64,000 nt of DNA, from NCBI GenBank assembly GCA_905339215.1, contig CAJPFN010000014.1, forward strand, positions 62,001-126,000. The letters are read 5' to 3'. Numbering within the stretch: the stretch's first letter is position 1; every line of letters begins with the position of its first letter. Source of the DNA: Rhizobiaceae bacterium. Its GTDB lineage: Bacteria; Pseudomonadota; Alphaproteobacteria; Rhizobiales; Rhizobiaceae. The translations under genes were made by a program, and so were the position numbers. The notes below the pieces were generated by a model. The model saw only the letters and a list, made by a program, of their open reading frames with translations. It did no database searches and was not told the DNA's origin. Below, one piece after another: positions 43,217 to 50,469 of the stretch.

Positions 43217-43989
43217 GCATCGTCTTCACCGTCCGCGACCACGTTGCGCGCGTCACCATCGACCGGCCCGACCGCATGAACGCGGTCGACCTCGACACCG
43301 AGGCCGAGCTGGTCCGCATCTGGGAAGCGGTCGAGAAGGATCGCGACGTGCGCGTTGTCGTGCTCACTGGCTCCGGCGATCGCGCCTTCTGCACCGGTGC
43401 CGACATGAAGGGCGGCGGCGGCCTCTCCGGGCTCGAATATTGGGCGAAGGAACGCAAGGGCGGATTCGGCGGCATCGCGCTGCGCGATACGCTGGACGTT
43501 CCGGTGATCGCCCGCGTCAACGGTCATGCGCTCGGCGGCGGCATGGAGATGGTGCTGGGCTGCGACATCGTCGTGGCGTCGCAGAAGGCCACCTTCGGCC
43601 TGCCCGAACCGCGCGTCGGGCGGCTGGCGCTCGACGGCGGTATCGCCCTGCTCGCCCGCCGCATCCCTCACGTCCATGCCATGGGCATGCTCCTGACCGG
43701 CAGGCGCATCGATGCGGCCACGGCGCACGGCTTCGGCCTGGTCAACGAGGTGGCGGCGCCCGATGCGCTGGACGAGGCGGTCGATCGCTGGGTCGCCGAC
43801 ATCCTCGCCTGCGCGCCGCTCTCCGTGCGGGCCGTCAAGGCGATGGTGCGCGCCGGCGAAGGCCTCGGCGCGCGCGAGGCGCAGATGCTGCGCCTGCCGC
43901 AGCTGATCGAGGCCCTGCAGTCGCAGGACCAGGACGAAGGCGTCGCCGCCTTCCTCGAAAAGCGGCCGCCGCGCTGGTCTGGAAGGTAA
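43213..43989 (+). CDS. Enoyl-CoA hydratase/isomerase family protein
   Basis: A 258-residue crotonase-fold protein. The oxyanion-hole segments are FCTGADMKGGG and HALGGGMEMVLGCD, and both positions equivalent to the catalytic glutamates of enoyl-CoA hydratase are kept (Glu in GGGMEM and in FGLPEP). It probably hydrates the enoyl-CoA made from the CoA-transferase product. Translational coupling to the CoA-transferase and three bases to the ferredoxin indicate one operon. Confidence 0.92.
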   Translation: MSIVFTVRDHVARVTIDRPDRMNAVDLDTEAELVRIWEAVEKDRDVRVVVLTGSGDRAFCTGADMKGGGGLSGLEYWAKERKGGFGGIALRDTLDVPVIARVNGHALGGGMEMVLGCDIVVASQKATFGLPEPRVGRLALDGGIALLARRIPHVHAMGMLLTGRRIDAATAHGFGLVNEVAAPDALDEAVDRWVADILACAPLSVRAVKAMVRAGEGLGAREAQMLRLPQLIEALQSQDQDEGVAAFLEKRPPRWSGR

Positions 43990-43992
43990 GTC

Positions 43993-44334
43993 ATGGCTTA
44001 CGTGATTGCCTCGGCCTGCATCGACGTGAAGGATGGCGAGTGCCAGGTCGTCTGCCCGGTCGAGTGCATCTACGAAGGCGGCCGGATGATGTACATCCAT
44101 CCGACCGAGTGCATCTCCTGCGGGCTCTGCCTGTCCGTCTGCCCGGTCGACGCGATCTTCATAGACGACGAACTGCCACCGCACGAGCAGCACTACCTCG
44201 CCGTCAACGCCGAGTTCTTCGGCGAAGGCGTCACGGGCTGGGGCGCGCCGGGCGGGGCGAGCGAGAAATACCGCACCGATCTCGACCATGCCGAGGTCGC
44301 CGCCTTCCTTCGCCGCGAGGAGGCGGTGTCCTAA
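43993..44334 (+). CDS. Ferredoxin, [3Fe-4S][4Fe-4S] FdxA-like
   Basis: A 113-residue ferredoxin. The N-terminal cysteine set (CIDVKDGECQVVCPVECIYEG) and the second set (CISCGLCLSVCPVDAI) are those of seven-iron FdxA-type proteins, in which one cluster is 3Fe-4S. The tail (EFFGEGVTGWGAPGGASEKY) is longer and different from housekeeping FdxA. Its place between the hydratase and a DapA-family lyase suggests electron transfer to or from the operon's FAD oxidoreductase. Confidence 0.9.
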   Translation: MAYVIASACIDVKDGECQVVCPVECIYEGGRMMYIHPTECISCGLCLSVCPVDAIFIDDELPPHEQHYLAVNAEFFGEGVTGWGAPGGASEKYRTDLDHAEVAAFLRREEAVS

Positions 44335-44464
44335 CCGCAGGGTTGCCGCCCCGCTTCACGCCCGACGGCGGGTCGCCGGTGCGGCAATAGGCTGGCGAAG
44401 CCGCGCGACGATCCGGTACACATCGCCAGGAACAAGTCCACTCAGAACCACCGGGATCCCATTC

Positions 44465-45370
44465 ATGTCCATGCTCAAGGGCGTCATCGCCGCCGCCGCA
44501 ACGCCGTTGCGTGAAGACCTCTCGATCGACCTCGACGCGCTCGTCGCCCATTGCAGACACCTGCTGGGCGAAGGCGGTTGCGACGGCATCAACCTGCTCG
44601 GCACGACCGGCGAGGCGACCTCGTTTTCGCTCGACCAGCGCCTTGCGGCCATGCGCGCCGTCGCCTCGTCGGGACTGTCGCTGTCGCGCTTCATGGTGGG
44701 CACGGGTGCGGCGGCGCTCGACGACGCCGTCGCTCTGACGCGGGCGGCGAAGGAGCTCGGCTTCGCCGGCGCGCTTCTGCTGCCGCCGTTCTACTACAAG
44801 GGCATCGGCGCCGACGACCTCGTCGCCTATGTGAGCGCGGTCGTCGACAGGGTGGGGGCCGAAGGTCTGCCGCTTTATCTCTATCACTTCCCCGCCAATT
44901 CCGGCGTCCCCTACGTGCCGGAGGCAGTGCGCCGGTTACGCGAGGCCTATCCGCGTACCGTGCTCGGCCTCAAGGATTCCTCCGGCGACCTCGACTATTC
45001 GGCGGGCCTGGCGCGCGACCTGCCCGGCTTCGCCGTGTTCCCCAGCGCCGAAGCGGCCATCGGCCGCGCCGCCGAACTCGGCTTCGCCGGCTGCATCTCG
45101 GCCACGGCTAACGTGACCGGGCCATTCGCCCAGGCCGCGCTGACGGCGCCGACCGCGGAGGCGCGCGCCGCCGGCCTCGACAGGGCCGTCGCCATCCGTG
45201 CCGAGATCGCGAAGTTCCCGCTTGTCGCCTCGGTCAAGGAAGCGCTCGTGATCCTTTCCGGCCGGCCGGGCTGGCGCCGGCTGGTGCCGCCGCTTTCCGT
45301 CCTTTCGTCAGACCAGTCCCGACGGCTGGCCGAAGCCTTGCGCCAGGCGATACCGGCAATGGCTTTCTAG
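44465..45370 (+). CDS. Dihydrodipicolinate synthase (DapA) family lyase
   Basis: A 301-residue class I aldolase-fold enzyme. GINLLGTTGEATSF is the pyruvate-binding GTTGE loop, Tyr140 sits in LYLYHFP and the Schiff-base Lys170 is in GLKDSSGD. Besides lysine biosynthesis the family includes keto-acid aldolases and hydratase-aldolases of sugar and aromatic catabolism. Its position at the end of a catabolic operon favours a pyruvate-releasing aldolase. ATG at 44465 is chosen (44471 is an alternative); 130 bases separate it from the ferredoxin. Its last 60 bases are overlapped by the antisense IS remnant. Confidence 0.88.
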   Translation: MSMLKGVIAAAATPLREDLSIDLDALVAHCRHLLGEGGCDGINLLGTTGEATSFSLDQRLAAMRAVASSGLSLSRFMVGTGAAALDDAVALTRAAKELGFAGALLLPPFYYKGIGADDLVAYVSAVVDRVGAEGLPLYLYHFPANSGVPYVPEAVRRLREAYPRTVLGLKDSSGDLDYSAGLARDLPGFAVFPSAEAAIGRAAELGFAGCISATANVTGPFAQAALTAPTAEARAAGLDRAVAIRAEIAKFPLVASVKEALVILSGRPGWRRLVPPLSVLSSDQSRRLAEALRQAIPAMAF

Positions 45371-45678
45371 CGGCTGGTTGTCTGCGGCGAGTTCCGTGGA
45401 ATCGGAGGCTACAGCTCTGTTCACGTGGCCTTCGATCTCCAAAGCCTGCATTCCGACGAGCCCCTGCAGGGCGGCGATCCTGGCTTCGTAGGTCTGGATC
45501 GTGTCCGCTGCGATGGATTCGTCGTCAAACGATCCGGCCTCGAACTTCTGGATCCAGATACGGATCAGATTGCGCGACAACTCATGTCGATTGTGCAGGC
45601 CGTGGAGCGTCTCGCCGGCAAGATACTCCTACACGACCTGACGATTGAACTCGATTCTGCGTGTGCGATGTCGAACCA
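45308..45678 (-). pseudogene. Remnant of an IS3-family transposase OrfA
   Basis: From ATG 45678 the minus strand reads RHRTRRIEFNRQVV, then an in-frame TAG, then EYLAGETLHGLHNRHELSRN, IRIWIQKFEAGSFDDE and YEARIAALQGLVGMQALEIE. This is the OrfA helix-turn-helix and leucine-zipper region of IS3/IS911-type elements. After LEIE the conserved FLKGAL continuation is lost and the frame reads into the antisense of the DapA gene. The OrfB integrase and terminal repeats are absent. An internal stop plus truncation make it non-functional. Confidence 0.82.
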
Positions 45679-45813
45679 TGGGCTCCCATCCTTCGAAACC
45701 CCGGCAGCTCGGTCAATGCCCTGCAATAGATCTTTCAACACGCAGGGGCGCGCCCCCCGGTTCATTGAACCTTCTGGCCACTACGCAAACATCAGCTAAG
45801 CCATTGAAAAGGA

Positions 45814-45888
<75 letters not shown>

Positions 45889-45994
45889 ATCCGTGGCCGC
45901 GCATACACCATTTTTGTTTCGGCGCGTCAATAGCGGTGAACCGCCCCCTGGAGACGCTGGGGAAGGTCGCCGGCAAGCGCGGCGTAGCCCGCCG

Positions 45995-46357
45995 TCAGGC
46001 GGCGTGCAGCATCTTCTCGACCTCGTTGACGAGGTCGCGCAGGTGGAACGGCTTTGACAGGACCTTGGCGTCCTTGGGCGCCTTGGAGTCGGGATTGAGC
46101 GCAACGGCCGCGAAGCCGGTGATGAACATTACTTTCAGGTCCGGGTCGATCTCGGTAGCGCGGCGGGCGAGTTCGATACCGTCCATCTCTGGCATGACGA
46201 TGTCAGTCAGGAGCAGCGAGAACGGCTCCTCGCGCAGCCGCTCATAGGCGCTGGCGCCGTTGTCGAAGTCGCTGACGTCGTAACCCGCCCGCTCCAGTGC
46301 CTTGACCAGGAACCGGCGCATGTCGTCGTCGTCTTCCGCGAGGAGAATTCGTGCCAT
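45995..46357 (-). CDS. cpdR: Single-domain response regulator CpdR
   Basis: A 120-residue stand-alone receiver domain, RILLAEDDDDMRRFLVKALE, with phospho-acceptor Asp52 in LLLTDIVMPEMDG, the conserved Thr in MFITGFAAVALNPDS and the Lys in KVLSKPFHLRDLVNEVE. The sequence is the highly conserved alphaproteobacterial CpdR. When unphosphorylated it binds ClpX and directs degradation of CtrA-pathway proteins at the pole; the CckA-ChpT phosphorelay inactivates it. There is no output domain. In related genomes it sits beside an N-formylglutamate amidohydrolase family gene, as here (divergent). Confidence 0.96.
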   Translation of the reverse strand: MARILLAEDDDDMRRFLVKALERAGYDVSDFDNGASAYERLREEPFSLLLTDIVMPEMDGIELARRATEIDPDLKVMFITGFAAVALNPDSKAPKDAKVLSKPFHLRDLVNEVEKMLHAA

Positions 46358-46565
46358 CTTGTCCCGTCCGACTGCGTGCAGGCCCGCTCGCGCGACGGCC
46401 CGTTAACCATCGCGTATATGAACGGTCGCCGGTAAATATCAAGTGAACGCTTCGCGAGGTCGCGGCACGGAGACGCGCGGCGGCACCGTCGCCGAGGCTG
46501 GACAGGCACGGGCGGCAATGGCAGGGTCACACCATGCGTTCCCGCCTTGCCGCCACAGAGAATCG

Positions 46566-47459
46566 ATGACCGGCGCCGCCCAGGACTTCGCCGGCATCCG
46601 GCCCTTCGAAGTGCGATCCGCCGCCGAACAGCGCGTGCCCTTCGTCTTCAACTCGCCGCACAGCGGCCGCTATTATCCGACCCGGTTCCTCGCCATGACG
46701 CGCCTCGATGCGCTGGCGATCAGGCGCTCGGAGGACTGCTATGTCGACGAGCTCTTCGGCGGTGCCGTCATGCTCGGCGCGCCGCTGCTCGCGGCGAATT
46801 TCCCGCGTGCCTATCTCGACGTGAACCGCGAGCCTTGGGAACTTGATCCGCGCATGTTCGCCGAGCCGCTGCCGCCCCATGCCAATGCACGGTCGGCCCG
46901 AGTCGCCGGCGGGCTGGGGACGGTGCCGCGGTTGGTCGGGGAGGGGCTCGACATCTATTCCGGCAGGTTGCCGCTCGCCGAAGCCGTCGACCGCATCGAA
47001 GCGCTCTACAAGCCCTATCACGAATGCCTGAAGCGGCTTCTTGCGCTCACCCATGCCCGCTTCGGCGCCGCCGTGCTTGTCGACTGTCATTCGATGCCGG
47101 CGAGCGTGCGTGTCGGCGAGACCGGCGTGCGCCCGGACTTCATCGTCGGCGACCGCTTCGGCACGTCCGCTTCGGCGGCGATCACGGAACACGCCATCGG
47201 CCTGCTTGTGGCGATGGGATACACGGTGGCGCACAACAAACCCTACGCCGGGGGATTCATCACCGAGCACTACGGACGGCCCGGACGGGCCCTGCATGCG
47301 ATCCAGATCGAAATCAACCGTGGGCTCTACATGAACGAGAGAACGCTGCAGCGGACCGCGGGCTTCGACGCGCTCGCGGCCGATCTCACCCGGTTCGCTG
47401 CCGACCTCATGGCGCTGCCCGAGCACCACGTCCACATCCATCCGCTCGCTGCCGAATAG
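46566..47459 (+). CDS. N-formylglutamate amidohydrolase family protein (core paralogue)
   Basis: A 297-residue member of PF05013 from ATG 46566. Conserved elements are VFNSPHSGRYYP, SEDCYVDELF, NFPRAYLDVNREPWELDP and the metal-site DCHSMP followed by FIVGDRFG. The open frame extends upstream to 46443, but that part lacks family similarity. It differs clearly from the catabolic paralogue at 17825 and is divergent from cpdR, a conserved pairing, so it likely has a housekeeping amidohydrolase role. No hut genes are nearby. Confidence 0.9.
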   Translation: MTGAAQDFAGIRPFEVRSAAEQRVPFVFNSPHSGRYYPTRFLAMTRLDALAIRRSEDCYVDELFGGAVMLGAPLLAANFPRAYLDVNREPWELDPRMFAEPLPPHANARSARVAGGLGTVPRLVGEGLDIYSGRLPLAEAVDRIEALYKPYHECLKRLLALTHARFGAAVLVDCHSMPASVRVGETGVRPDFIVGDRFGTSASAAITEHAIGLLVAMGYTVAHNKPYAGGFITEHYGRPGRALHAIQIEINRGLYMNERTLQRTAGFDALAADLTRFAADLMALPEHHVHIHPLAAE

Positions 47460-47513
47460 CCGCCCCGCAAATCCAGGGACTCAGTCGGAAGGGTCTCGCA
47501 GCGGGAGGGCGGT

Positions 47514-47597
47514 AAAAAAAGACCGCATCGTTTGCACGACGCGGTCGAAGTCTAGGGAGGAAACGCCCAAGGAGGGCAGGACAGGAGAACCTGTCCG
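47514..47597 (-). ncRNA. mmgR: MmgR / alpha-r8 family small RNA
   Basis: On the minus strand a roughly 84-base transcript can fold as stem 1 GGACAGG-TTCT-CCTGTCC (47596-47579), stem 2 GCCC-TCCTT-GGGC (47577-47565), an unpaired TTTCCTCCCT (about 47563-47554) and a terminator GACCGC...GCGGTC (47546-47521) ending in seven Ts (47520-47514). The ten-base TTTCCTCCCT and the three-hairpin layout match, from memory, the alpha-r8 sRNA MmgR, which limits polyhydroxybutyrate accumulation in Sinorhizobium. It precedes hisN divergently. C/U-rich loops suggest pairing with ribosome sites of target mRNAs. Confidence 0.78.
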
Positions 47598-47603
47598 AAA
47601 ACG

Positions 47604-47631
47604 AGCGTATTGTGCATTGCACAAATGTCAA
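47604..47631 (-). promoter_or_regulatory. Promoter of the sRNA with an embedded TTGTGCA palindrome
   Basis: On the minus strand TTGACA (47631-47626) is followed after 16 bases by TACGCT (47609-47604), with transcription expected near 47597. The spacer contains the perfect palindrome TTGTGCA-A-TGCACAA (47624-47610). Its TGC/GCA core resembles binding sites described for the PHB-responsive repressor PhaR (AniA), which would fit an sRNA linked to PHB control. The stretch GCACAAATGTC recurs inverted at 47692-47702. Confidence 0.6.
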
Positions 47632-47741
47632 GCGGCCCGATGATTCGCAGGCGAGCATCGAAGGGACATCATGCAATCTGTATACATGCGTGACATTTGT
47701 GCAACAAATCAGACTGCTTAATTTCTGATCAGGAGGCCTGA

Positions 47742-48515
47742 TTGAACATAAATCCCGAATTCATGAGACGAATCGCCCGCGCAGCAGCGGCGGAAACGCT
47801 GCCCCGGTTCCGCCAGCGCGGCGACGTCGCCAACAAGGAAGAGGGCGGTTTCGATCCCGTCACGGAGGCCGACCGGGAGGCCGAACGCGCGATCCGGGCC
47901 GTGATCAAGGCCGAGTTCCCCGATCACGGGATTCTCGGCGAGGAGCACGGCCGCGAAAACGACGGAGCCAACCACGTCTGGGTGATCGACCCGATCGACG
48001 GCACGCGCGCCTTCATATCCGGCCTGCCTGTCTGGGGGACCCTCGTCGGGCTGACCGTCAACGGTGAGGCGGTGGCCGGCCTGATGTCCCAACCATTCAC
48101 CGGGGAACTTTTTTATGCCGACGCGCGGGGCGCGTTCTACGAGGGGCCGGGCGGCGACCGGCGGCTGGCGACGCGCAAGACCACGTCGCTAGCGGAGGCG
48201 ACGCTGTTCACGACCACGCCGGCTCTTTTCAAAGGCGTAGCGCGCAATCGCTACGACGAACTCGAGAGGACCGTGCGCCTCGCCCGCTACGGCACCGACT
48301 GCTACGCCTTCGCCATGATCGCCGCGGGTACGGTCGACATCGTCGCGGACCCGGGGCTGCAATCCTACGACATCGTCGGGCTGATCCCGATCATCGAGAA
48401 GTCGGGCGGCGTGGTCACGACCTTCGAGGGCGGGCCGGCTGAGCCGGGCGGCGACATCCTGGCAGCCGCGACTCCGGAACTGCACGCCGCGGCCATGGAG
48501 CGGCTGCGCGGCTGA
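47742..48515 (+). CDS. hisN: Histidinol-phosphatase, inositol monophosphatase family
   Basis: A 257-residue IMPase-fold phosphatase. Metal-site motifs are DPVTEADREAE, GILGEEHGREN and WVIDPIDGTRAFISGLPVWG; the second acidic cluster is GLQSYDIVGLIPIIEKSGG. The RAFISGLP continuation is typical of HisN-type histidinol-phosphate phosphatases rather than SuhB. It would carry out the penultimate step of histidine synthesis. TTG at 47742 is preferred because AGGAGG lies seven bases upstream; ATG at 47763 is an alternative. It is divergent from the sRNA. Confidence 0.87.
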   Translation: MNINPEFMRRIARAAAAETLPRFRQRGDVANKEEGGFDPVTEADREAERAIRAVIKAEFPDHGILGEEHGRENDGANHVWVIDPIDGTRAFISGLPVWGTLVGLTVNGEAVAGLMSQPFTGELFYADARGAFYEGPGGDRRLATRKTTSLAEATLFTTTPALFKGVARNRYDELERTVRLARYGTDCYAFAMIAAGTVDIVADPGLQSYDIVGLIPIIEKSGGVVTTFEGGPAEPGGDILAAATPELHAAAMERLRG

Positions 48516-48530
48516 GCGACTGGCCGGGGG

Positions 48531-49493
48531 TCATATCGTCGGGTCGGAACCCGGTACGAAGGCGTCGAAGGCGGCGAGAAGCTGCTCGCGGTAGAGATCG
48601 GCCTCCTGCCAGATTTCGTGACGCGCACCATCGATCGTCAGCAGCGAGCCGCTCTTCAGCAGCCGCGCATACGCCTCGGTCGCCCGTGTCGACACGACCT
48701 CGTCGGCTCCCGCGGCGACGAACAGGATGGGGATCTGGATCCGCGCCATGAAGTCGGGGTCCTCGACCCGCTCGATGGCGATGCAGGCGGCGCGGATCCA
48801 GGCCACGGTGGGGCCGCCTAGCGCAAGGTGAGGGTGTTTCTCGCAGAGCTGCGCGTTTCGCGCGTAGCGGCGGGGATCGGTGGTCAGCTTGTTGGTGGCG
48901 AAAGGCTTCGTCTCACGGGGGCGCGGCCCGCCGGCAAGGTACATGCTGCCCAGGCCCAGGCCGTAGAGTACTCCGGCAACGCGGCGAAGGGCGTCCATCG
49001 ACACCGGCAGGCCTTCGAGGCCGAGCAGCGGCGCGCAGAGCAGCATGCGGTTGACGCGGTTGGTCAGGTCGGGCGCTGCAAGCAACGCAACCAGCGAGCC
49101 GGTCGAATGGCCGAGAATGAAATACGGCCCGCGGCAGTCCGGTAGCACGATTTCCTCGAAGAACTGCTCCAGATCGCGCAGGTACTCGCCGAAATCATCG
49201 ACATAGCCCTTGTCGCGATTGCGCAGGAGCCGTTCCGACCCGCCCTGGCCGCGCCAGTCGAGCGTCGCCACCGTGAAACCACGGCCAGTGAGGTCGCGGG
49301 TCGTCTCGAAGTATTTCTCGATGAATTCGTTGCGGCCATGCAGGAGGACAACCGTGCCCTTGGCCGGACGGCTGGTGGCGCGGAACAGCGCGTAGCGTAT
49401 CCGACGGCGGTCGCGGGCGAGGAAGTTGCCAACGGTCGCCCTGTCGGGAACGGGATTGCCCGGTATCTCGAAAAAGGCGTCGTCCATATCCAC
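48531..49493 (-). CDS. Alpha/beta hydrolase, lysophospholipase-like (PldB type)
   Basis: A 320-residue alpha/beta hydrolase. TVVLLHGRNEFIEKYFETTRDL has the oxyanion region, LDWRGQGGSERLL follows, and the nucleophile elbow is GHSTGS with Ser near residue 142. The acid is probably in FVAAGADEVVS and the His in DGARHEIWQE. HGRNEFIEKY and WRGQGGS are typical of lysophospholipase L2/monoacylglycerol lipase-like enzymes. No signal peptide is seen. It converges with hisN across 15 bases. Its upstream region contains mutually exclusive hairpins and a T-rich stem. Confidence 0.88.
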   Translation of the reverse strand: MDMDDAFFEIPGNPVPDRATVGNFLARDRRRIRYALFRATSRPAKGTVVLLHGRNEFIEKYFETTRDLTGRGFTVATLDWRGQGGSERLLRNRDKGYVDDFGEYLRDLEQFFEEIVLPDCRGPYFILGHSTGSLVALLAAPDLTNRVNRMLLCAPLLGLEGLPVSMDALRRVAGVLYGLGLGSMYLAGGPRPRETKPFATNKLTTDPRRYARNAQLCEKHPHLALGGPTVAWIRAACIAIERVEDPDFMARIQIPILFVAAGADEVVSTRATEAYARLLKSGSLLTIDGARHEIWQEADLYREQLLAAFDAFVPGSDPTI

Positions 49494-49539
49494 AGTCGCA
49501 AGTCGCTGCGCCGGTGATAGGAAGTGCAGGGCGGAAAAG

Positions 49540-49616
49540 CAAAGGAAAACGCCGTCGATTGCGACGGAGAAGACCGGGAGCCTGTGAGGGCTCCCGGTCC
49601 TCCGACGAACCGGGAG
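49540..49616 (-). promoter_or_regulatory. Three-segment alternative hairpin with terminator-like stem before the hydrolase gene
   Basis: On the minus strand segment A (CTCCCGGT, 49616-49609), segment B (ACCGGGAGCC, 49598-49589) and segment C (GGCTCCCGGT, 49582-49573) follow in order. B can pair fully with A or with C, but not both. A further stem CCGTCG-CAAT-CGACGG (49567-49552) is followed by CGTTTTCC. This is the geometry of an attenuator, or of a small RNA ending in a terminator, 47-120 bases before the ATG at 49493. No known riboswitch class is recognised. Confidence 0.5.
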
Positions 49617-49792
49617 GAAGGGACGTTACACCCGGTCGACTTCGTTGCGGCCGCAGTGGGTCGCTGCCGTTGTTGAGAGAAAGGTAGCACCCCGAACCTG
49701 AACGCAGGTCGAAGGGCCGGTTCACCGCACATTCATCGTCCGGGGAGGGTGACAAAGCGAACTGTGAGGTCGTGCAGGCAGCCGGGTCGGGA

Positions 49793-49820
49793 CTTGAAAT
49801 CGCCGGCGCCGATGCCCAGA
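49793..49820 (+). promoter_or_regulatory. Probable RpoH (sigma-32) heat-shock promoter
   Basis: CTTGAA at 49793-49798 and CCCAGA at 49815-49820, with T next, are separated by 16 bases, resembling the alphaproteobacterial RpoH consensus (CTTG...CCCATAT-like). Transcription would begin near 49828, giving a 5' leader of about 104 bases, the length expected for the ROSE thermometer found there. The 5' part of this intergenic stretch (49617-49792) holds no other recognised element. Confidence 0.55.
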
Positions 49821-49827
49821 TCAGCCG

Positions 49828-49934
49828 CGTGGCCGCCCGTGCGGGGCCACTGGATGCCAAGGAGACGCCAACAGGGTTTCCGCTCGCATCCAAGCGCAAG
49901 AACCGTTGTTGCTCTGAAGGAGAACAGAACCATG
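49828..49934 (+). promoter_or_regulatory. ROSE RNA thermometer in the hsp20 leader
   Basis: The hairpin nearest the start codon pairs GTT (49907-49909) and CTCT (49911-49914) with GGAG (49918-49921) and AAC (49922-49924), leaving G49910 bulged opposite the Shine-Dalgarno. The TTGCT motif with a bulged G is the diagnostic ROSE feature. An upstream stem, GTGGCC...GGCCAC (about 49828-49849), supplies the auxiliary hairpin. At low temperature the ribosome site is hidden; heat melts the weak stem and permits translation of the small heat-shock protein. Confidence 0.8.
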
Positions 49935-50399
49935 CGTCACGTTGACTTTTCCCCCCTCTATCGTTCGACCGTCGGTTTCGACCGGCTCTTCTCGATGCTC
50001 GATTCGCTCGGCCAGCCCGATGCCGGCCAGAGCTATCCGCCGTACAACATCGAGCGCACCGGCGAGGATTCCTACCGCATCAGCATGGCCGTTGCCGGCT
50101 TCTCCGAGGATGACATCGCGATCGAGGCGCACCGCAACGTGCTGACCGTCAAGGGCGAGCGCAAGGACGAAACCGCGAGCGAGGGCTCGGAACTTCTCTA
50201 TCGTGGCATCGCCGCGCGCGCGTTCGAGCGCCGCTTCCAGCTCGCCGATCATGTCGACGTCGTCGGCGCGGCGCTGAAGAACGGGCTGCTCCACATCGAT
50301 CTCAAGCGCAACATCCCCGAGGAGATGAAGCCCCGCAAGATCGCGATCGCGACCGCCGCGGGCAAGTCCGCCAAGCAGATCGAGGCAAAGGCCGCGTAA
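49932..50399 (+). CDS. Small heat-shock protein, Hsp20/IbpA type
   Basis: A 155-residue alpha-crystallin chaperone from ATG 49932. The N-terminus RHVDFSPLYRSTVGFDRLFSML is typical of rhizobial class A sHSPs, the alpha-crystallin domain spans about residues 35-130 (PPYNIERTGEDSYRISMAVAGF, FERRFQLADHVDVVGAALKNGLLHIDL), and the C-terminal tail follows. It holds unfolding proteins during heat stress. The frame is open further upstream, but the ROSE element and its ribosome site fix this start. A clear terminator follows at 50426. Confidence 0.94.
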   Translation: MRHVDFSPLYRSTVGFDRLFSMLDSLGQPDAGQSYPPYNIERTGEDSYRISMAVAGFSEDDIAIEAHRNVLTVKGERKDETASEGSELLYRGIAARAFERRFQLADHVDVVGAALKNGLLHIDLKRNIPEEMKPRKIAIATAAGKSAKQIEAKAA

Positions 50400-50425
50400 G
50401 ATCGGACGGAACCTCGAAGTATTCG

Positions 50426-50461
50426 ACGGCGGCGCCCCAGGCGCCGCCGTTCTGCTTTTTT
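50426..50461 (+). terminator. Rho-independent terminator of the hsp20 gene
   Basis: ACGGCGGCGCC (50426-50436) pairs perfectly with GGCGCCGCCGT (50440-50450) around CCA, followed by TCTGCTTTTTT. It lies 27 bases after the hsp20 stop and just before the convergent threonine aldolase stop. Confidence 0.92.
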
Positions 50462-50469
50462 GCCCTCGA

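Noticed and set aside
47521..47546. Terminator for the plus-strand amidohydrolase gene ending at 47459
   Set aside because: The T tract lies on the minus-strand side, so the hairpin terminates the sRNA, not the plus-strand gene.
49749..49931. N-terminal extension of the hsp20 frame
   Set aside because: The region is the RpoH promoter and ROSE leader; sHSP family members start at the ATG at 49932.
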